A stretch of 64,000 bases of DNA from Closterium sp. Naga37s-1 (Eukaryota > Streptophyta > Zygnematophyceae > Desmidiales > Closteriaceae): contig CANJKZ010000142.1 of NCBI GenBank assembly GCA_947471745.1, forward strand, positions 372,001 to 436,000. The letters run 5' to 3'. Below are positions 28,272 through 39,627 of the stretch, one piece after another (positions within the stretch are counted from its first letter, which is position 1; every line of letters begins with the position of its first letter). Made by a program: the position numbers and the translations under genes. A model generated the notes under the pieces. The model worked only from the letters and a program-made list of their open reading frames with translations, had not been told where the DNA came from and did not search any database.

Positions 28272-31139
28272 ATGCGGAGTAAGACGCCGGCCGTCGCTTT
28301 AGATGCGCCCGTCACGGTTTACGTCGATAATAACGGGCGAATTAACTCGCCAGGAGACAACATCCAGATCTGCTGTGCTTCGCCGTCCGCGGCGAAGAAC
28401 CATGCCGCGTCGAACGATGCAGCCCCCGTAAAGAGCTGCGTCGAGTCAGTCCCGGAGGCGAGCGACGGCCACGATGAAGAGGAATGGCCTGAAGACGGCC
28501 ACTATGGTGACGGTGACACGCGCGCTACACAAGATCCGAAAGTCGAGGAGGACGAGTGGTGGCTGAAAGACTACAGGGATGAGGAGGTGGAAGAGTGGCG
28601 TGCAGGAGACGGTGAAGAAGGTGTTGCGGAAACGGGAGAAGGCGGTGCTGGAGATGGTGTAGCGGACATGACGACTGCCGCGGTCGTCATGCCATCTGCT
28701 GCTGCAGCTGTTGAAGACAAAGGAGAGGAAGGTGATGCCGCTGCCGACGAGGGTGATGAAGACAATCCGTGGAAGATGGACGAAGACGACGTCCCGCTGT
28801 TTCGTCGGCGTGTGAAGCATCGAGTTGACGTCGCGGCCCGGAAAGAATCCGGGCGTTTCACGGCGGCGGAGAAGGGCAAGCAGAAGGTTGATGAAGGACC
28901 CTCACGGTGGCGTTTCATGGCGGCGGAGAAGGGTAAGTAGAAGGTTGATGAGGCTCCCTCAAAGCGGTGGGTACCGGCGGCGGAGAAGGGGAAGGAGAAG
29001 AAGAAGCGGGCACCAAAGAAGAAGGCACCAGCTGCTGCACCTGCTGAACCATCTGATAATTCAGTGACTACGGTGAAGCTGCTGGTCCGATTCCGACATA
29101 CCCTGAGAAGCAAAAACCTAAGGATCCTACGAAGAGGAATCTGGATGCAAGACCGCCGTTGCCTCGCAACCGCGGAGAGAAGCGCAATCGGAGGGGCTGG
29201 ACCGTGAAGGAGAAGCTGAAATGGTCCAAGCGATATGGTGAGCTCGGATCTTTGAAGAAGACCTCCGTGGAGTCCGGTGCTTCGGTAGCATCCATTCGGC
29301 GGTGGGTTGGGCAGAGGGTTGCTGGAGTCTACAAGGGCGCAGCGAGCAGCAGGAAACGAATGCATGGTGCAGGGCGTCACCCGCACTACCCCGACATGGA
29401 GGAGGCGCTCTACCGCCACATCTGTGTGCATCGGGCGAAGGGCGTGCCCATCTCCGTGTTGGACACGCAGAAGTGGAGCAGGGCATGGATGAAGAAGCAC
29501 CACAAGGGGAAGGAGTGGGCCGCCAGTTCTCATTGGAGCCAGCGTTTCAGCGACCGCACGAAGGTCGGCCAGAAGTTGAGCAACGGTAAGTTTGCTCATC
29601 ACTGCATCCTCTCATGCTTGTACCCACCGTGAATTACAGCAATTGAATCTCATGCATGAACCTTCTCTTCCCATCTCTTCTCTTGCCCGACTCTTCTCTT
29701 TCCCTTCTCTCTCCCTTCTCTTTCCCCGTCGTGAATGCAGAGTGTGCAAAGGACTGTCACGGGTTTTGGAGGTTCGTGCCCATCAACCGAGCGCGGCATG
29801 GCATGGACCTGGACCGCATCATCAACGCGGATCAGACTCCACTGTTCGTGGAGATCCCCGCCGAGCGCACTCTGGAGCACACGGGGGCGCGGTCAGTGCC
29901 TATCCGTACAGCCAGATACGAGAAGCAGCGCCTGACCGTGATGCTTGCATGTACGGCCAGCGGGAAAAAGTTGCGGCCGTGGGTGTGGTTCAAGATGAAG
30001 AATCCCCCGAAGTGCGACAAGCCAGAAGGTGAGTGATGTGCTTGACACAGTGCGAATATGTGAGAATCTGTGCAAATCTGTTTGAATCTGTCCGGATCCG
30101 TGAGTGAACCTGCAGTGCATGCCCTGTCCTGATCCCGTGCGCATCTCTTGTCCTGATCCATTGTGCCTGGCAGGTGTGGTGGTGCAAGCCCAAGTGAATG
30201 GGTGGATGGATGAGGACGCGGTAGGTGCTTGGCTTAGAGGGGAGATCCTCCCTTACTTCAACCCTGTCAAAGGTGCGGCGGCCAAGCGATCCATGCTGGT
30301 GCTCGACTCTTACCGCGGGCACATTACCCCTGGAATGCTCGCCGCCTACCGCACACACTCCATCACGCCGGCCATCATCCCAGCTGAATGCACCAGCCAG
30401 ATCCAGCCGCTCGATGTGTCCATCAATCGTTGTTTCAAGGCGGGGGTGCGCGCGCGTTACTGCCGGTGATTCATGCGGCACGGCATCAACCTCCGAACCC
30501 CCAAAGGTGAGTCAACCCTCTCCCTATCACATGACACTTGTGTGTAGTCCAATTCCAGCAGTGCCTGTTTGCCTCACAACCGCGTGTGTGTGTGTGTGTG
30601 CTTGTTTTCGGTACTGTACGTGCAGGGAACCTCAGGCGGCCACCACATGAAGTGGTGCTGAGGTGGATTGATGAGTCGTGGGAGGACGTGTTGGTGGAGG
30701 TCATCATGAAGGCCTTCAAAACATGCGGGATCTCCAGCTCCCTCGACGGCAAAGAGAATCACCTCGTCCTCGCCCATCTGCGTGCAAGGAGCACGACAGA
30801 TGTGTCTGAGGACATGTCGCTGGCAGGAACGAGCGGAGACAACACGGGCTTTGTGGGCAAAGCCCCAGAAGGAGAGGGGAGTGAGGGGGAGGGTGAGGAG
30901 GAGGATGAGGACGAGGCAGAGGAGGTGGGTGCATCTCCCTGTGGAGGAGGACCCCTACCCTGACACTGTGTCGTACCGTGGGGCTGCAGCATTGGCCGAC
31001 AAGCTTGTGGCCCCTGCTGGTCTTGACGTACTGTTGGTGCAGGATCTGAGACTTGATGAGGAGGACGGTGCACCATCCGATGACCCCTGCACTGAGGCTG
31101 AGGGGGTCACTGAAGTAGAAGCTAGAATTGTTGGTTTGT
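28272..31139 (+). pseudogene. pogo/CENP-B-type DDE_1 transposase (decayed)
   Basis: An acidic first exon (ATG 28272) contains a 57-nt repeat (AAEKGK). The HTH part runs to 29585 (WTVKEKLKWSKRYGELGS, then SVASIRRWVGQ and a CENP-B-like second helix-turn-helix). Exon 29741-30028 has NADQTP (first Asp). Exon 30174 on has LVLDSYRGH (second Asp) and PLDVSINRCFK (third Asp), the DDD set of pogo enzymes. A final exon starts near 30628. Defects: a TAG at 28938 that coincides with a GTAAGT donor, a frame change near 29057, an in-frame TGA between RARYCR and FMRHGI (30467-30469), and a frame change near 30930. Introns with GT/AG and phase 1 are otherwise consistent. Likely the former transposase of the enclosing element; a domesticated gene is unlikely given the stops. 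Confidence 0.8.
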
Positions 31140-31379
31140 AAAAGGTTCTGAACAGGCCATGACTCTAAAGCAGAACGGTACAGAGAATCCCTATGTAGCG
31201 CTGTTTATAAGAGACCATGTTCTAGACAGGGTGTCTTAACCCATATCGTCAAGAGGGTGTCTAATAATAGGAAGTTCCGACTATAAGAAAACACCCGTAT
31301 TAAAGACACCCATGTCTACTATTCAACACTGTCTTCTATCTGGGCGATGACGGTATATTATGACACACCCCCTAAACCC

Positions 31380-31608
31380 GCTGCAGCTCCGTCTGCCCTT
31401 GGTGTACCCCTTACGGGGGTGTCTCTGCACGTGGCTTCCACTCCAGGCAGTTAGGGGGTGTGTTAGAAATTATACATTTCATATAACTGCCTGCTAGTGT
31501 AGCTACTGTGTAGTGTTAAAACATCTGCTTGACTTTGCCGATTTGTACTCCCGCTTCTCTTAGTGAAACCCCCTTTTCTTGGCCAACTCTCGTAAACCTC
31601 TCACGACA
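31380..31608 (+). mobile_element. 3' internal end, polypurine tract and LTR of a small LTR element
   Basis: 31461-31608 (148 bp) has TGTTAGAAAT...CTCACGACA ends. It is preceded by CAGGCAGTTAGGGGGTG, as in the element at 26077, and followed at once by a PBS-like TGGTTTCAGAGC. The order PPT-LTR-PBS suggests either a solo LTR between two partial elements or a recombined tandem. Confidence 0.65.
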
Positions 31609-32820
31609 TGGTTTCAGAGCAGTTACTTTCATAGGCCGTTTATTTTCAGTTATGGGCCCACCCGCTTCCTACTTACGCATGGCTGTGGATCGCGCCCCTC
31701 TCATCTCGCCCTCTGTTACGCGCCCGTTGCTGGATTCGTAGCGACGGTCGCGGAAGCGAGCTGGGCGCGACCCCTTCCATCGCCTGACCCGTCGCGCTCT
31801 CCGTCACACGCTCTGTCATGCCAACAGCAACGCGTGCGCACGCCAGCAGCAGCGCGCGCACACGCCAGAGGCGCACGCACGCCAGCGCACGCGCGCCTGC
31901 TGCAGAATACAGCGCACGCCCACACCAGCAGCAGCACGCACACATGCCAGCGCACGTTCGCCTGCAACAGCTCGTCACCTGTGCCCTTCCCCCCCCACAC
32001 CCCGTCGCCCCGCCAGCTCCTCCCGCGGCACTCCTACTGTGGGGGGAAGATGGATGGGGTGGCGGCCAGGGGGGGAGATAGCGTAAGGGGGTGGACGCCG
32101 TGAGCCCCCTGCACGCCCCACCACCGCCCTGTCACGCCTCACCCGCGACTGCTGCTATGGGGGGGGAGGTGGCGGGGACGTGGGGAGGAGGTGAGGGGGT
32201 GGCGTGCATCAGCCGGCAGCTCCACCGCCCCCGCTCATCCTCTCTTCTCTCTCTCCCGGCCGCGCCTGCTGCCGTGGGGGGGGGGGTGAGGGGGTGGGGG
32301 GAACGTTGAGCAGTCGCCCCTAACCTTTTCCTCCTCCTCATTCTCTCTCTTCCGCTGTTTCTTCTCGCTCTTCCTCCTCCTCTCATCTCCGCCTCATGCC
32401 CCGCCTACTTGTATTTCGTTCTGTCGTTCTCTCATTCTTTCGTGTTGCTGCTGCCTGTTGATGGCTCGCCCCCGAGGTGCTGAGCCGTGCTGTCCTACTG
32501 CTCGTTGCAGCCACAACGCCTGCTCTCTCGCCCACCTACCGTCGCCTGCACCTGCCGCTGCTGCATCTGCCGTGACTGAGGTTACTACAACTCTCTGCTC
32601 TCTTCAGTTGCGCCACATGTGCCTGCACTAGTTCCTGCTGCAAGCAGGTTAGGGGGGTGTGTTAAAGTTATGTTTTATATACCCTGCTTGCTGCATAGGT
32701 ATAGTGTAGTTACATACTTGGTGGTGCACCCTCTCTTGCTGAACTTGTTCTATTTGTACCTCCCACTCCATCCTGCAATCCTCTTTGGCCAATTCCTCTC
32801 GCCCTTCCTGACTCATGCTA
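31609..32820 (+). mobile_element. Internal remnant and second LTR-like end
   Basis: After the PBS a leader reads ATGGGCCCACC, shared with two other elements here. Then follow GC-rich Ala/Arg/His-type low-complexity sequence (CACACGCCAGCAGC repeats) and a pyrimidine/purine minisatellite (32040-32310). A purine tract (TTAGGGGGGTG) then precedes TGTTAAAGTTATG at 32660, which looks like the start of an LTR. Its sequence differs from 31461-31608, so the two ends do not belong to one intact element. Confidence 0.5.
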
Positions 32821-32822
32821 CA

Positions 32823-33047
32823 CTATGATACCATGTCAAAAGGAACTAATCAGGCTTAAGAACCATGGCTAGGGTTTGGGTACTGCCATGAGTATCGAGA
32901 GAGTTGAGCAAGCCAAAGAGGTGTTTCACCATGGAAAGAGAGGTACAAACAGGAACAAGGAGCAAGATGGGTGTACCACCAACAGGGCTACTTTTATCAA
33001 TACACTACAAGTATAGCTACAGGCAGCTATAGATATGTATTACGACA
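32823..33047 (-). mobile_element. LTR with primer site, minus strand
   Basis: 32834-33047 reads TGTCGTAATA...TTTTGACA on the minus strand (about 214 bp), followed by TGGTATCATAG. It shares AAACCCTAGCCATGG and a GGTGGTACACC motif with the other LTRs of this region. Confidence 0.7.
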
Positions 33048-33883
33048 TAGCCTACCTACCTAAGGTAGTTCCTAGCGCCAGCCAGTCAGCCAGCATCCAG
33101 CCAGCCAGCAGCCAGCTAGCCGTCAGTCCGCTGGCGCACACTGTCAACGAAGCTCGCAACCCGCAAGCCGCACGCGCCAGTAGCGCGCACTGCTATCGCG
33201 CGCCCCGCCATCGCAAAACGCACGCCAGCAGCGCGCGCCGCCAGCGCGCACCCCGCCAGTGTCGTGCACGCTTTGCTAGCGCGCGCCCCTCCAGCCAGCA
33301 GCACGCATTAGCAGCACGTGCCGCCAGCGTGCGCCCCGCCAGCGCAACCCGCACGCCAGCAGTGCACGCCACCAGCGCGCGCCTGCCAGATTAGCGCATG
33401 CCCCCCTAGTGCGCGACCTGCCAGCCAGCCGCACTCGCTAGCAGCACGCGCCACCAGCCCGCGCCCCACGCACAACTAGCGCACGCCCCACCAGCCAACG
33501 CGCGCCCCCAGTAGCGCACGCCCCGCTTGCATCGTGCTTGGCCATCCAGTCACGCCCCACTAGCAGCGCGCCTCGCTCGTCTGCTAGCCGCCACCTCCCT
33601 CGCCAGTGCCTGCCTCACGCAACATTCCCTCCGCTAGTGGCACACTAAGCAATGGCTGGAAGCCGCACTATCTTTTCGCTGGCGTCGTTTAGGGTTTCGG
33701 GGTTAGTTCCTAGCCAGCGGTTCCTAGCCAACGTTCCTAACCTGGCCATCCTAGCCTGCCGTTCCTAGCCTGGAATTCCTAGCCACAGCTCTTAGCCTAG
33801 CATTCCTAACCTGCCGTTCCTAGCCTGGCGTTCCTCTCCCACCATTCCTAGCCAGCCGTTCCTACGCCCAGCTAGCTTTTGCC
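33048..33883 (+). repeat. CAGC/GCGC-rich and TTCCTAGCC repeats
   Basis: 33060-33600 consists of degenerate CCAGCAGCGCGC-like units. 33700-33870 has about ten spaced copies of GTTCCTAGCC(TGG/AGC). No coding content recognised. It precedes a copia-type gag start. Confidence 0.6.
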
Positions 33884-35186
33884 ATGGCGACTCCCAGAGT
33901 TCTCCGTTTCGACGCGGAAGGTCGAGCGTAAGACATTAGCACATGGCTGCTGCACGCAGATCTTTACCTCCAGAGCCAGCGCCAGGACGGTGACACGTTG
34001 TTCGCTCACACGTCGGGTGACCTGCCTGCTCCTGAGCATCCCGCCTTGCTCCCTTCTGTGCCCACTGAGGCGGACCGAGAGCAGTTTACTGCGCGGCGCA
34101 AGGAGTACTCGGTGTGAGTCTCGTGATGCGGTGGCTCGTCTCGCTCTCAGCAGCCTCCTCCCGGAGGCAGAGAGGGTCCACTTCAGCCAGGTTAAGTCAG
34201 CAAAGGAGTGCTTTCACGCTATTGTCTCTCGCTATTCTATTCCTTCCTCTAACTCCATTGGTCGCCTCCTCATGCTGTTCTTTTGCCCCGGCCTTGGTGC
34301 GTTTGACACTACTGGTGACCTAGTCACTCACCTGCGTTCACTTGACACTAGCTACCGCGCTGCCTCCTCCGCTACACACCTTGCTAGCGCCCCCCCGCCT
34401 ATGTTTGCCACCCTCTATTTCATCGACGCTCGTCTCCCTGACCGTCTCTCGTCTGCACGCGACGCGCTTCTCCGGAAGCATCCCAGTGAGCTTAATATCA
34501 AACTCCTTGAGACCACTCTCACTTAGATCCAGAGTATCATCCGTTTCGTTGCCTCCACTACTGCCATAATAGTTCCCCGTCTCTTTGGGGGGTGTGCTGT
34601 GCCACAGATTCCCACCTTCACTGCTTCTCTTGCTGCTCCTTTGCTACTAAGGAGACTGCATCAGTTTCTGCTACTGGTTGGCAGAAACAGGGCAAGGGAG
34701 GTAAGAAAGGGGGGAAGGGTGGCGGTGGTGGGGGTGGTGGAGGTGATGGAGGTTCTGGTGCGTCATGAGGAGGTGGCTCTGGAGGCGGTGCCGGGCCTGC
34801 AAGTTCGGCTGGAGGAGGTATTGGCCATGGGAATGTGGCAGGAGCACAGCAGCAACACCCGCAGCAGCAGCAGCCGAAGCAGCAGCCGCACCAGCACCAA
34901 GTGCAGTAGCATGTACAGCAGCAGCAGTTTCAGCAGTGGGGACCTCAGCAGCAGTGGGGGGCTGGTGGTTCGGGGAGCGTCGGCCGCAGTAGCGGCCCTA
35001 CCAACTAGAGGCCTCGTGGCATTGGCTGCGACATTGGCCCCTGCCAGTACTGGATCCAGACTTCTCCGGTACATGTTCTACCTGCGGGCGCCTCAACCAC
35101 TCCAGTCTACGCTGCTTCAGTCGCCTCGACGACCTCTTTTTCCAGTGTCACAGCATTCCCCCCGCGCTGGTAGGTTCTGCTGGTAG
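33884..35186 (+). pseudogene. Copia-type gag, decayed
   Basis: From the ATG at 33884 the frame reads MATPRVLRFDAEGRA, then a TAA, then DISTWLLHADLYLQSQ, the start typical of copia/UBN2-type gag. A frame change near 34110 leads to a long segment (LSSLLPEAERVHFSQVKSAK, ...GRLLMLFFCP..., ...HLRSLDTSYRA..., ...LETTLT) ending at TAG 34526. Downstream, Lys/Gly- and Gln/His-rich decayed sequence continues to about 35186 with several stops. No pol follows. Structural capsid role in the ancestor; not functional now. Confidence 0.65.
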
Positions 35187-35286
35187 CACTATCGTGCATT
35201 AAAGATGTCCATGGATGATGCCTTTTCTGCCATGGATGTAGTTGACTATGGTGCTGCCGGATATGTTTGCTCGCGTGTACACAGCC

Positions 35287-35500
35287 TGTCAAAATATATA
35301 TTCAGTATAGTCTGCCTGTAGTGTAACTGTTGTATAATTCTCTTGTATGGTGGTGCACCTCTTTCTCTTTGTGTGCTATGATGAAGTCAAACATTTCGTC
35401 AATCCTCCTTGGTGACATCCTTCTCGACAACCTTGGCCGAGGCTCCTAAGCCTAGGCCCTACCTAAAGCCTAGGCTACTATTGTAACATGCTATCAGAGC
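35287..35500 (+). mobile_element. LTR and primer site of another small LTR element
   Basis: 35287-35488 (202 bp) has ends TGTCAAAATA...TTGTAACA, directly followed by TGCTATCAGAGC. It shares the GGTGGTGCACC motif. It could be the 3' LTR of the gag-bearing remnant to its left or the 5' LTR of the sequence to its right; no second copy is visible. Confidence 0.65.
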
Positions 35501-38487
35501 AGGTCCCGATTCTGGACCGCTTATTCTTATGGGCCCACCCTTCGCGTTCGCCATGTCGCGCCCCGCAGCACTCCCGTCATGTTTGCCCCGCAGCTCACTC
35601 GTCACGCTCTGCCCGTGGCGAGCAAGCCTGCGAGCCGTGGCGATTGCGCCAGCGACCCGTGGCGAGTGCACCACCGGCCAGCCAGACCGCCAGCGACGGT
35701 CGCCAGCGACGGTTGCCATCGCCAGCACCAACGACGGTCGCCAGCGCCATCACCAACGACGGTCGCCAGCGCTAGTGCCATCGCCTGCCTGTCCGCGCTC
35801 CGCACCCACCCCGTCCGCGCCCCGCACCCCATCTGCGCACCCCGTCTGCGCAACATGGCGCTACAACGTCGCACCCCGTCTGTGCACCCCGTCCGTACCC
35901 CGTCCGCGCAACATGGCGCTACACCGTCGTGCTTTCACCTGCGCCCAGCACGCAACTCGCCAGCGCGCATGCCAGAAGTTCCCGCCGCCCGCTCCCGACC
36001 CTGCTCCCGCCGCCCGCATCCGCACCCCGTACGCGCACACAGTCCCTGCGCCGTCCCATCCCGTCCCGTCCTGCCCTGTCCAGTCCCCACTGTTGTGAAT
36101 GGCGCATTCGTCACGTGCCACACCAATTTGCCACTCCAACCCCTTCCCCTCAAATGCCCTCGTAACTTTCCTTCCTACCTTCCCAAAGTTACCCTACTCC
36201 TCCAAACCCATTCAAATTACCCAACCACCAAGACTTTCCTTTTCCAACTCATATTTTCCAAGCCAAGCCCACCAACCCCTCCTTAACTATTTTCAACCAC
36301 CATAGCCCTTCCTAATCCAACTCAACCAAGATTCCTACAACTCTTCCTATTCATCCCCAAGTCCCACCATAAGGCACATGACTCAACATCATTTTCCATG
36401 TGCTTTCATTTCCTACTCATCAAAGAGTACCTAAGTCATCTACCTCCTCCAATACCTCTCCTCCCATGTGCCTTCAAGCACATGCCTCCATTTCATAGTC
36501 ATCAACCTCCACATGCCTCTCATACATTCCTTCCTTCCTTCCTTTCCCAAGTCACCAAAGTTGCCAACTCATCTCCTAAGTTCTTATGATTACCACCTCA
36601 CCTTCTCTTCCAAGACACCAAAGCTATCCCATCTCCTCCACTCATTCCTTTCCAAGTCACCCAAGCTCTCATCCAACACTACAAGGCTACAACTCCAACT
36701 CACCAAGTGCTCAACCACCACCACATGCTCCAATACTATTCATCTACATCAAGCATCCCTACAACTTCTCAAGAATGTTCTTCAATGACAACAATGCATT
36801 TCAAGCTTCTTCATCAAGCTCCTTCCCAAGCTTCTCCTTCAAGCTCCTCTTCTACTACAAAGGCTCCTCGCTAGCAACCAAGTTCAATGCCTCCAAAAGT
36901 TGATACTCTCATGCAACTCTCTTCCAAGGCTACCATTGATAGTTACTCTTTCTATGCATGCCTATGTATCCCTCATGGATGTATAAGGCTTGTACTATAC
37001 CCTTCTTAATATAAGTTTATGCTCATAAAGTTATCTCCTACCTAGTCTACAAAGTAGCTATCAAGTGAAGAGTCGCTTACCTCATACCCTACTAGAGTAT
37101 AAGGAAGCTCCAAGCTACAAGCTAAAGGAAGGACCATCATCCTACCCAAGGCTTGAAGTTACTCCTAAGTAAAGCCCTCAAGTTCAAGTTCTTCTCTCAA
37201 GTTACTTCTTCAACTATCCCTAGTAAGAATCACTCAAGTAAGTGTTTATCACATCTCTTATTGTCTCAACAAGCTCACACTCTCCTTCTCTTTTAAGTTC
37301 TTATCTCATCAAGCATTCCATCTTACACAAGTTTCTCTTTATAGTCACAAGCTCTAAGCATCATCTTCTCTTCTATCAAGCTCATCCGCACATGCTACTG
37401 TTCCACTGTTCACTCTTGTCTTACTCTAGTGTGCAATCATACTCTTTTGTCCTTATCTCAATTCTTAACGCCCACCCCGTCCCTCCCTTGTCGGCCCCTC
37501 TATAACTCCTGCCTGCTGCCGTGTTTGCGCGACAGTGGAAGGGGCAGGGGGGCGGCAGCGGGAATGGAGGTGGCGGATAGTGGGGGGCCAGTGACGGGAA
37601 TGGAAGTGGCGGCTAGTGGTGGGGGGGGGGGGGGGGGGGGGGAGGAGAGCGACAGCGGGCATGGAGGTGGAGAAAAAGTAAATATTATTTGGTCACCGTG
37701 ACTTGATTGACCAAATTTAAATTAAACCATAAGACTAAAAAGTAAGCGGTAATAATTCAGTATAACTTGGGCCCTAAAACCTATACAGCTGATCAGCTTA
37801 ATACTTATGATCTGTTGAACTGAATATCCAACCAAGGAAGATTTCCTTTTTAAAGAGGATGAGTACTAAATGGCAAGCCAACAATGCAAGTTGATTTCTT
37901 CGCTGTGATTATGGGCTAAACACCACTTGGTACAGTCCTTGGCATTGCTGCTCTAGCAAAAAAGTTTTACCTTCTAAATAAGGAATAGATAACCCTGGAG
38001 CCCGGTACATAACTGTCAATAGGGCCACAGGGTTATTATAGTTTAAAAGGGTGGGGTGAAGTGTGCGAGGGTGGCAGGAGTGCCACTGCAACACCTACCG
38101 CCACTGCACCTCCTCCTCTCTCTCCTCTCTGCCGAGACTGCTGCTGTGGGAGGGGAGGCTATGGGGGGGTGTGAGGGGGTGACAGACGTATCCCTGCAGC
38201 AACTGCCGCCATACCTCCTCTCTCTCTCTGCCGCTGCTACTGCTGTGGGGGGGAGGTTCAAGGGGTGTGGGTGGTGGGTGACCCAACTGAAGCTACTGCT
38301 GCCACACCTCCTCCTCTCTCTCCTCCCTGCCACTGCTGCTGCTGTGGGGCGGAGGTTGAAGGGGTGGTTGATCCAGCTAGCAACTGCAGCCACACCTCCT
38401 CCTCTCTCTCACTCCCGCGTCTGCTGCTATGGGGGGGAGGTTGAGGGGGTGGTGTGAGTTCAGCTGCAGCATCAGCCGCCTCCTCCT
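35501..38487 (+). other. Non-coding retroelement-like stretch
   Basis: After the leader (ATGGGCCCACC near 35528) come GC-rich CGTCGCCAGCG-type repeats (to about 36090). A G-depleted stretch of about 1.3 kb follows (36100-37450; lines of 60 bases often hold only 0-4 G). Then there is a poly-G run (37620-37642), an AT-rich gap (37680-38040) and a pyrimidine/purine minisatellite (38060-38460). I find no protein family in any frame. Confidence 0.55.
38060..38460 (+). repeat. Pyrimidine/purine minisatellite
   Basis: Four to five diverged units of about 85-100 bp, each with a CCTCCTCCTCTCTCT tract, a CTGCTGCTGTG core and a GGGGGGGAGGTTGAGGGGG tract. Similar units occur near 27000-27360 and 32040-32310. 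Confidence 0.75.
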
Positions 38488-39627
38488 TGTCAACGGGAAT
38501 GTTGTTAGGCCCCGTCCTCGCTTGGGCGGAGCCGACCTCGTGGTCGGGTGTGAGGGGGATGCAGCCGACCTACAGCAGTGGGCACGGGGGCCACTGCAAG
38601 GGCGCCGAGCTGGAGGGCGCCTGGCTGGAGGGCGCCGAGCAGGAGGGCGCCGTCCTGGACGCCTGGACGGCGTCCTGGGAGCCTGGACGCCGACCTGGGC
38701 GTCTGCACGGCTTCCTGGGCGCCTGTTTGACGCCCTGGACGCCTGGTCGGCGTCCTGGGAGGCTGGACGCCGACCTGGGCGTCTGCACGGCTTCCTGGGC
38801 GCCTGGTCGACGCCCTGGACGCATGGTCGGCGTCCTGGGAGGCTGGACGCCGACTTGGGCGTCTGTACGGCATCTTGGGTGCCTGGACGCCGGACTGGGG
38901 ACGCCGGGCATGTGTGGCCGGCTACGGACTGAGCTGGTCGACCAGGCGTAGTTGCCCGGTCGACCGGGATACCCGGGCGACGTGTGCGAAGGTCGCCGGG
39001 GTGACTTCTGCGAGGCCGACCTCAGAAGTGGTATCCCAAGGTTGATGTGGCTGGTGGGCGCCGTCGCTGGCGTGGAGTCTGCTAGGCGTATGCGATGTGC
39101 TCGTCACAAGGTGTGGAGCACCAACCAGCTGCACGCACCTGCGAAGCAGGTGCACCGTTGTTCTGCGGGAGCAACGCTGTGCAGCCGACTTGCTGCAGCG
39201 TTGGCACACCGTGGACTTGCAACGTTGGCGAACCGCTACTCCGCAACGCTGGAGCGGTGCGAGCGCTGCTGCGCTGGAGCGCGGTCGACCATGCTACGCT
39301 GGAGGTCGACCAGCAGCCTAGCTAGCTCTGATGTAGTCTGTGATGCCAATGTTGTTGTCACCATTGTTGTAAACTTTTGCTAGTGGAACTCTTGCCTAAT
39401 TCCCCTGTGAACCAGCAAGTAGTGCAAGCACGAGTAAACGACTAAGTGAACGAACGCAGAGATCATCCTTGCCCCGTGCCTAGCCCGTAGCCTAGCTCCC
39501 GTTGTACTAGTTATCTCCGCATGGTGCGGTGAGCGTGGACGGCACACGACTTACCTTTCAGTCAGGTCGACGTAGTGGTCACTTACCTATTGCGTGTTTG
39601 TAGGCCGTTAGTTGTGCGCTGGTCACC
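38488..39627 (+). mobile_element. 5' LTR and leader of copia element A
   Basis: Starts TGTCAACGGGAATGTTG, matching the 3' LTR start at 44936 over about 220 bp. It contains roughly 100-bp tandem repeats (about 38655-38890) of GGCGTCCTGGGAGGCTGGA-type units. The LTR's right border and the primer site are not resolved; both lie before the gag ATG. Confidence 0.7.

Larger units (their letters stand above)
24751..31353 (+). mobile_element. pogo-like (Tc1/mariner) DNA transposon with TA TSD
   Basis: Left end CCGTCATCGCCCGGATATAA (24751 on) and right end, inverted, CCGTCATCGCCCAGATAGAA (31353 back) agree at about 21 of 23 positions. Both are flanked by TA (24749-24750, 31354-31355). It carries a CENP-B/pogo-type transposase gene (28272-31139). 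Nested insertions (24916-26055 and 26077-27945) lie in its left half and account for about 3 kb of its 6.6 kb. Confidence 0.85.

Noticed and set aside
28571-29602. Minus-strand frame of 343 codons
   Set aside because: Antisense of the pogo-like transposase; Ser/Thr/Ala-rich and without a family match.
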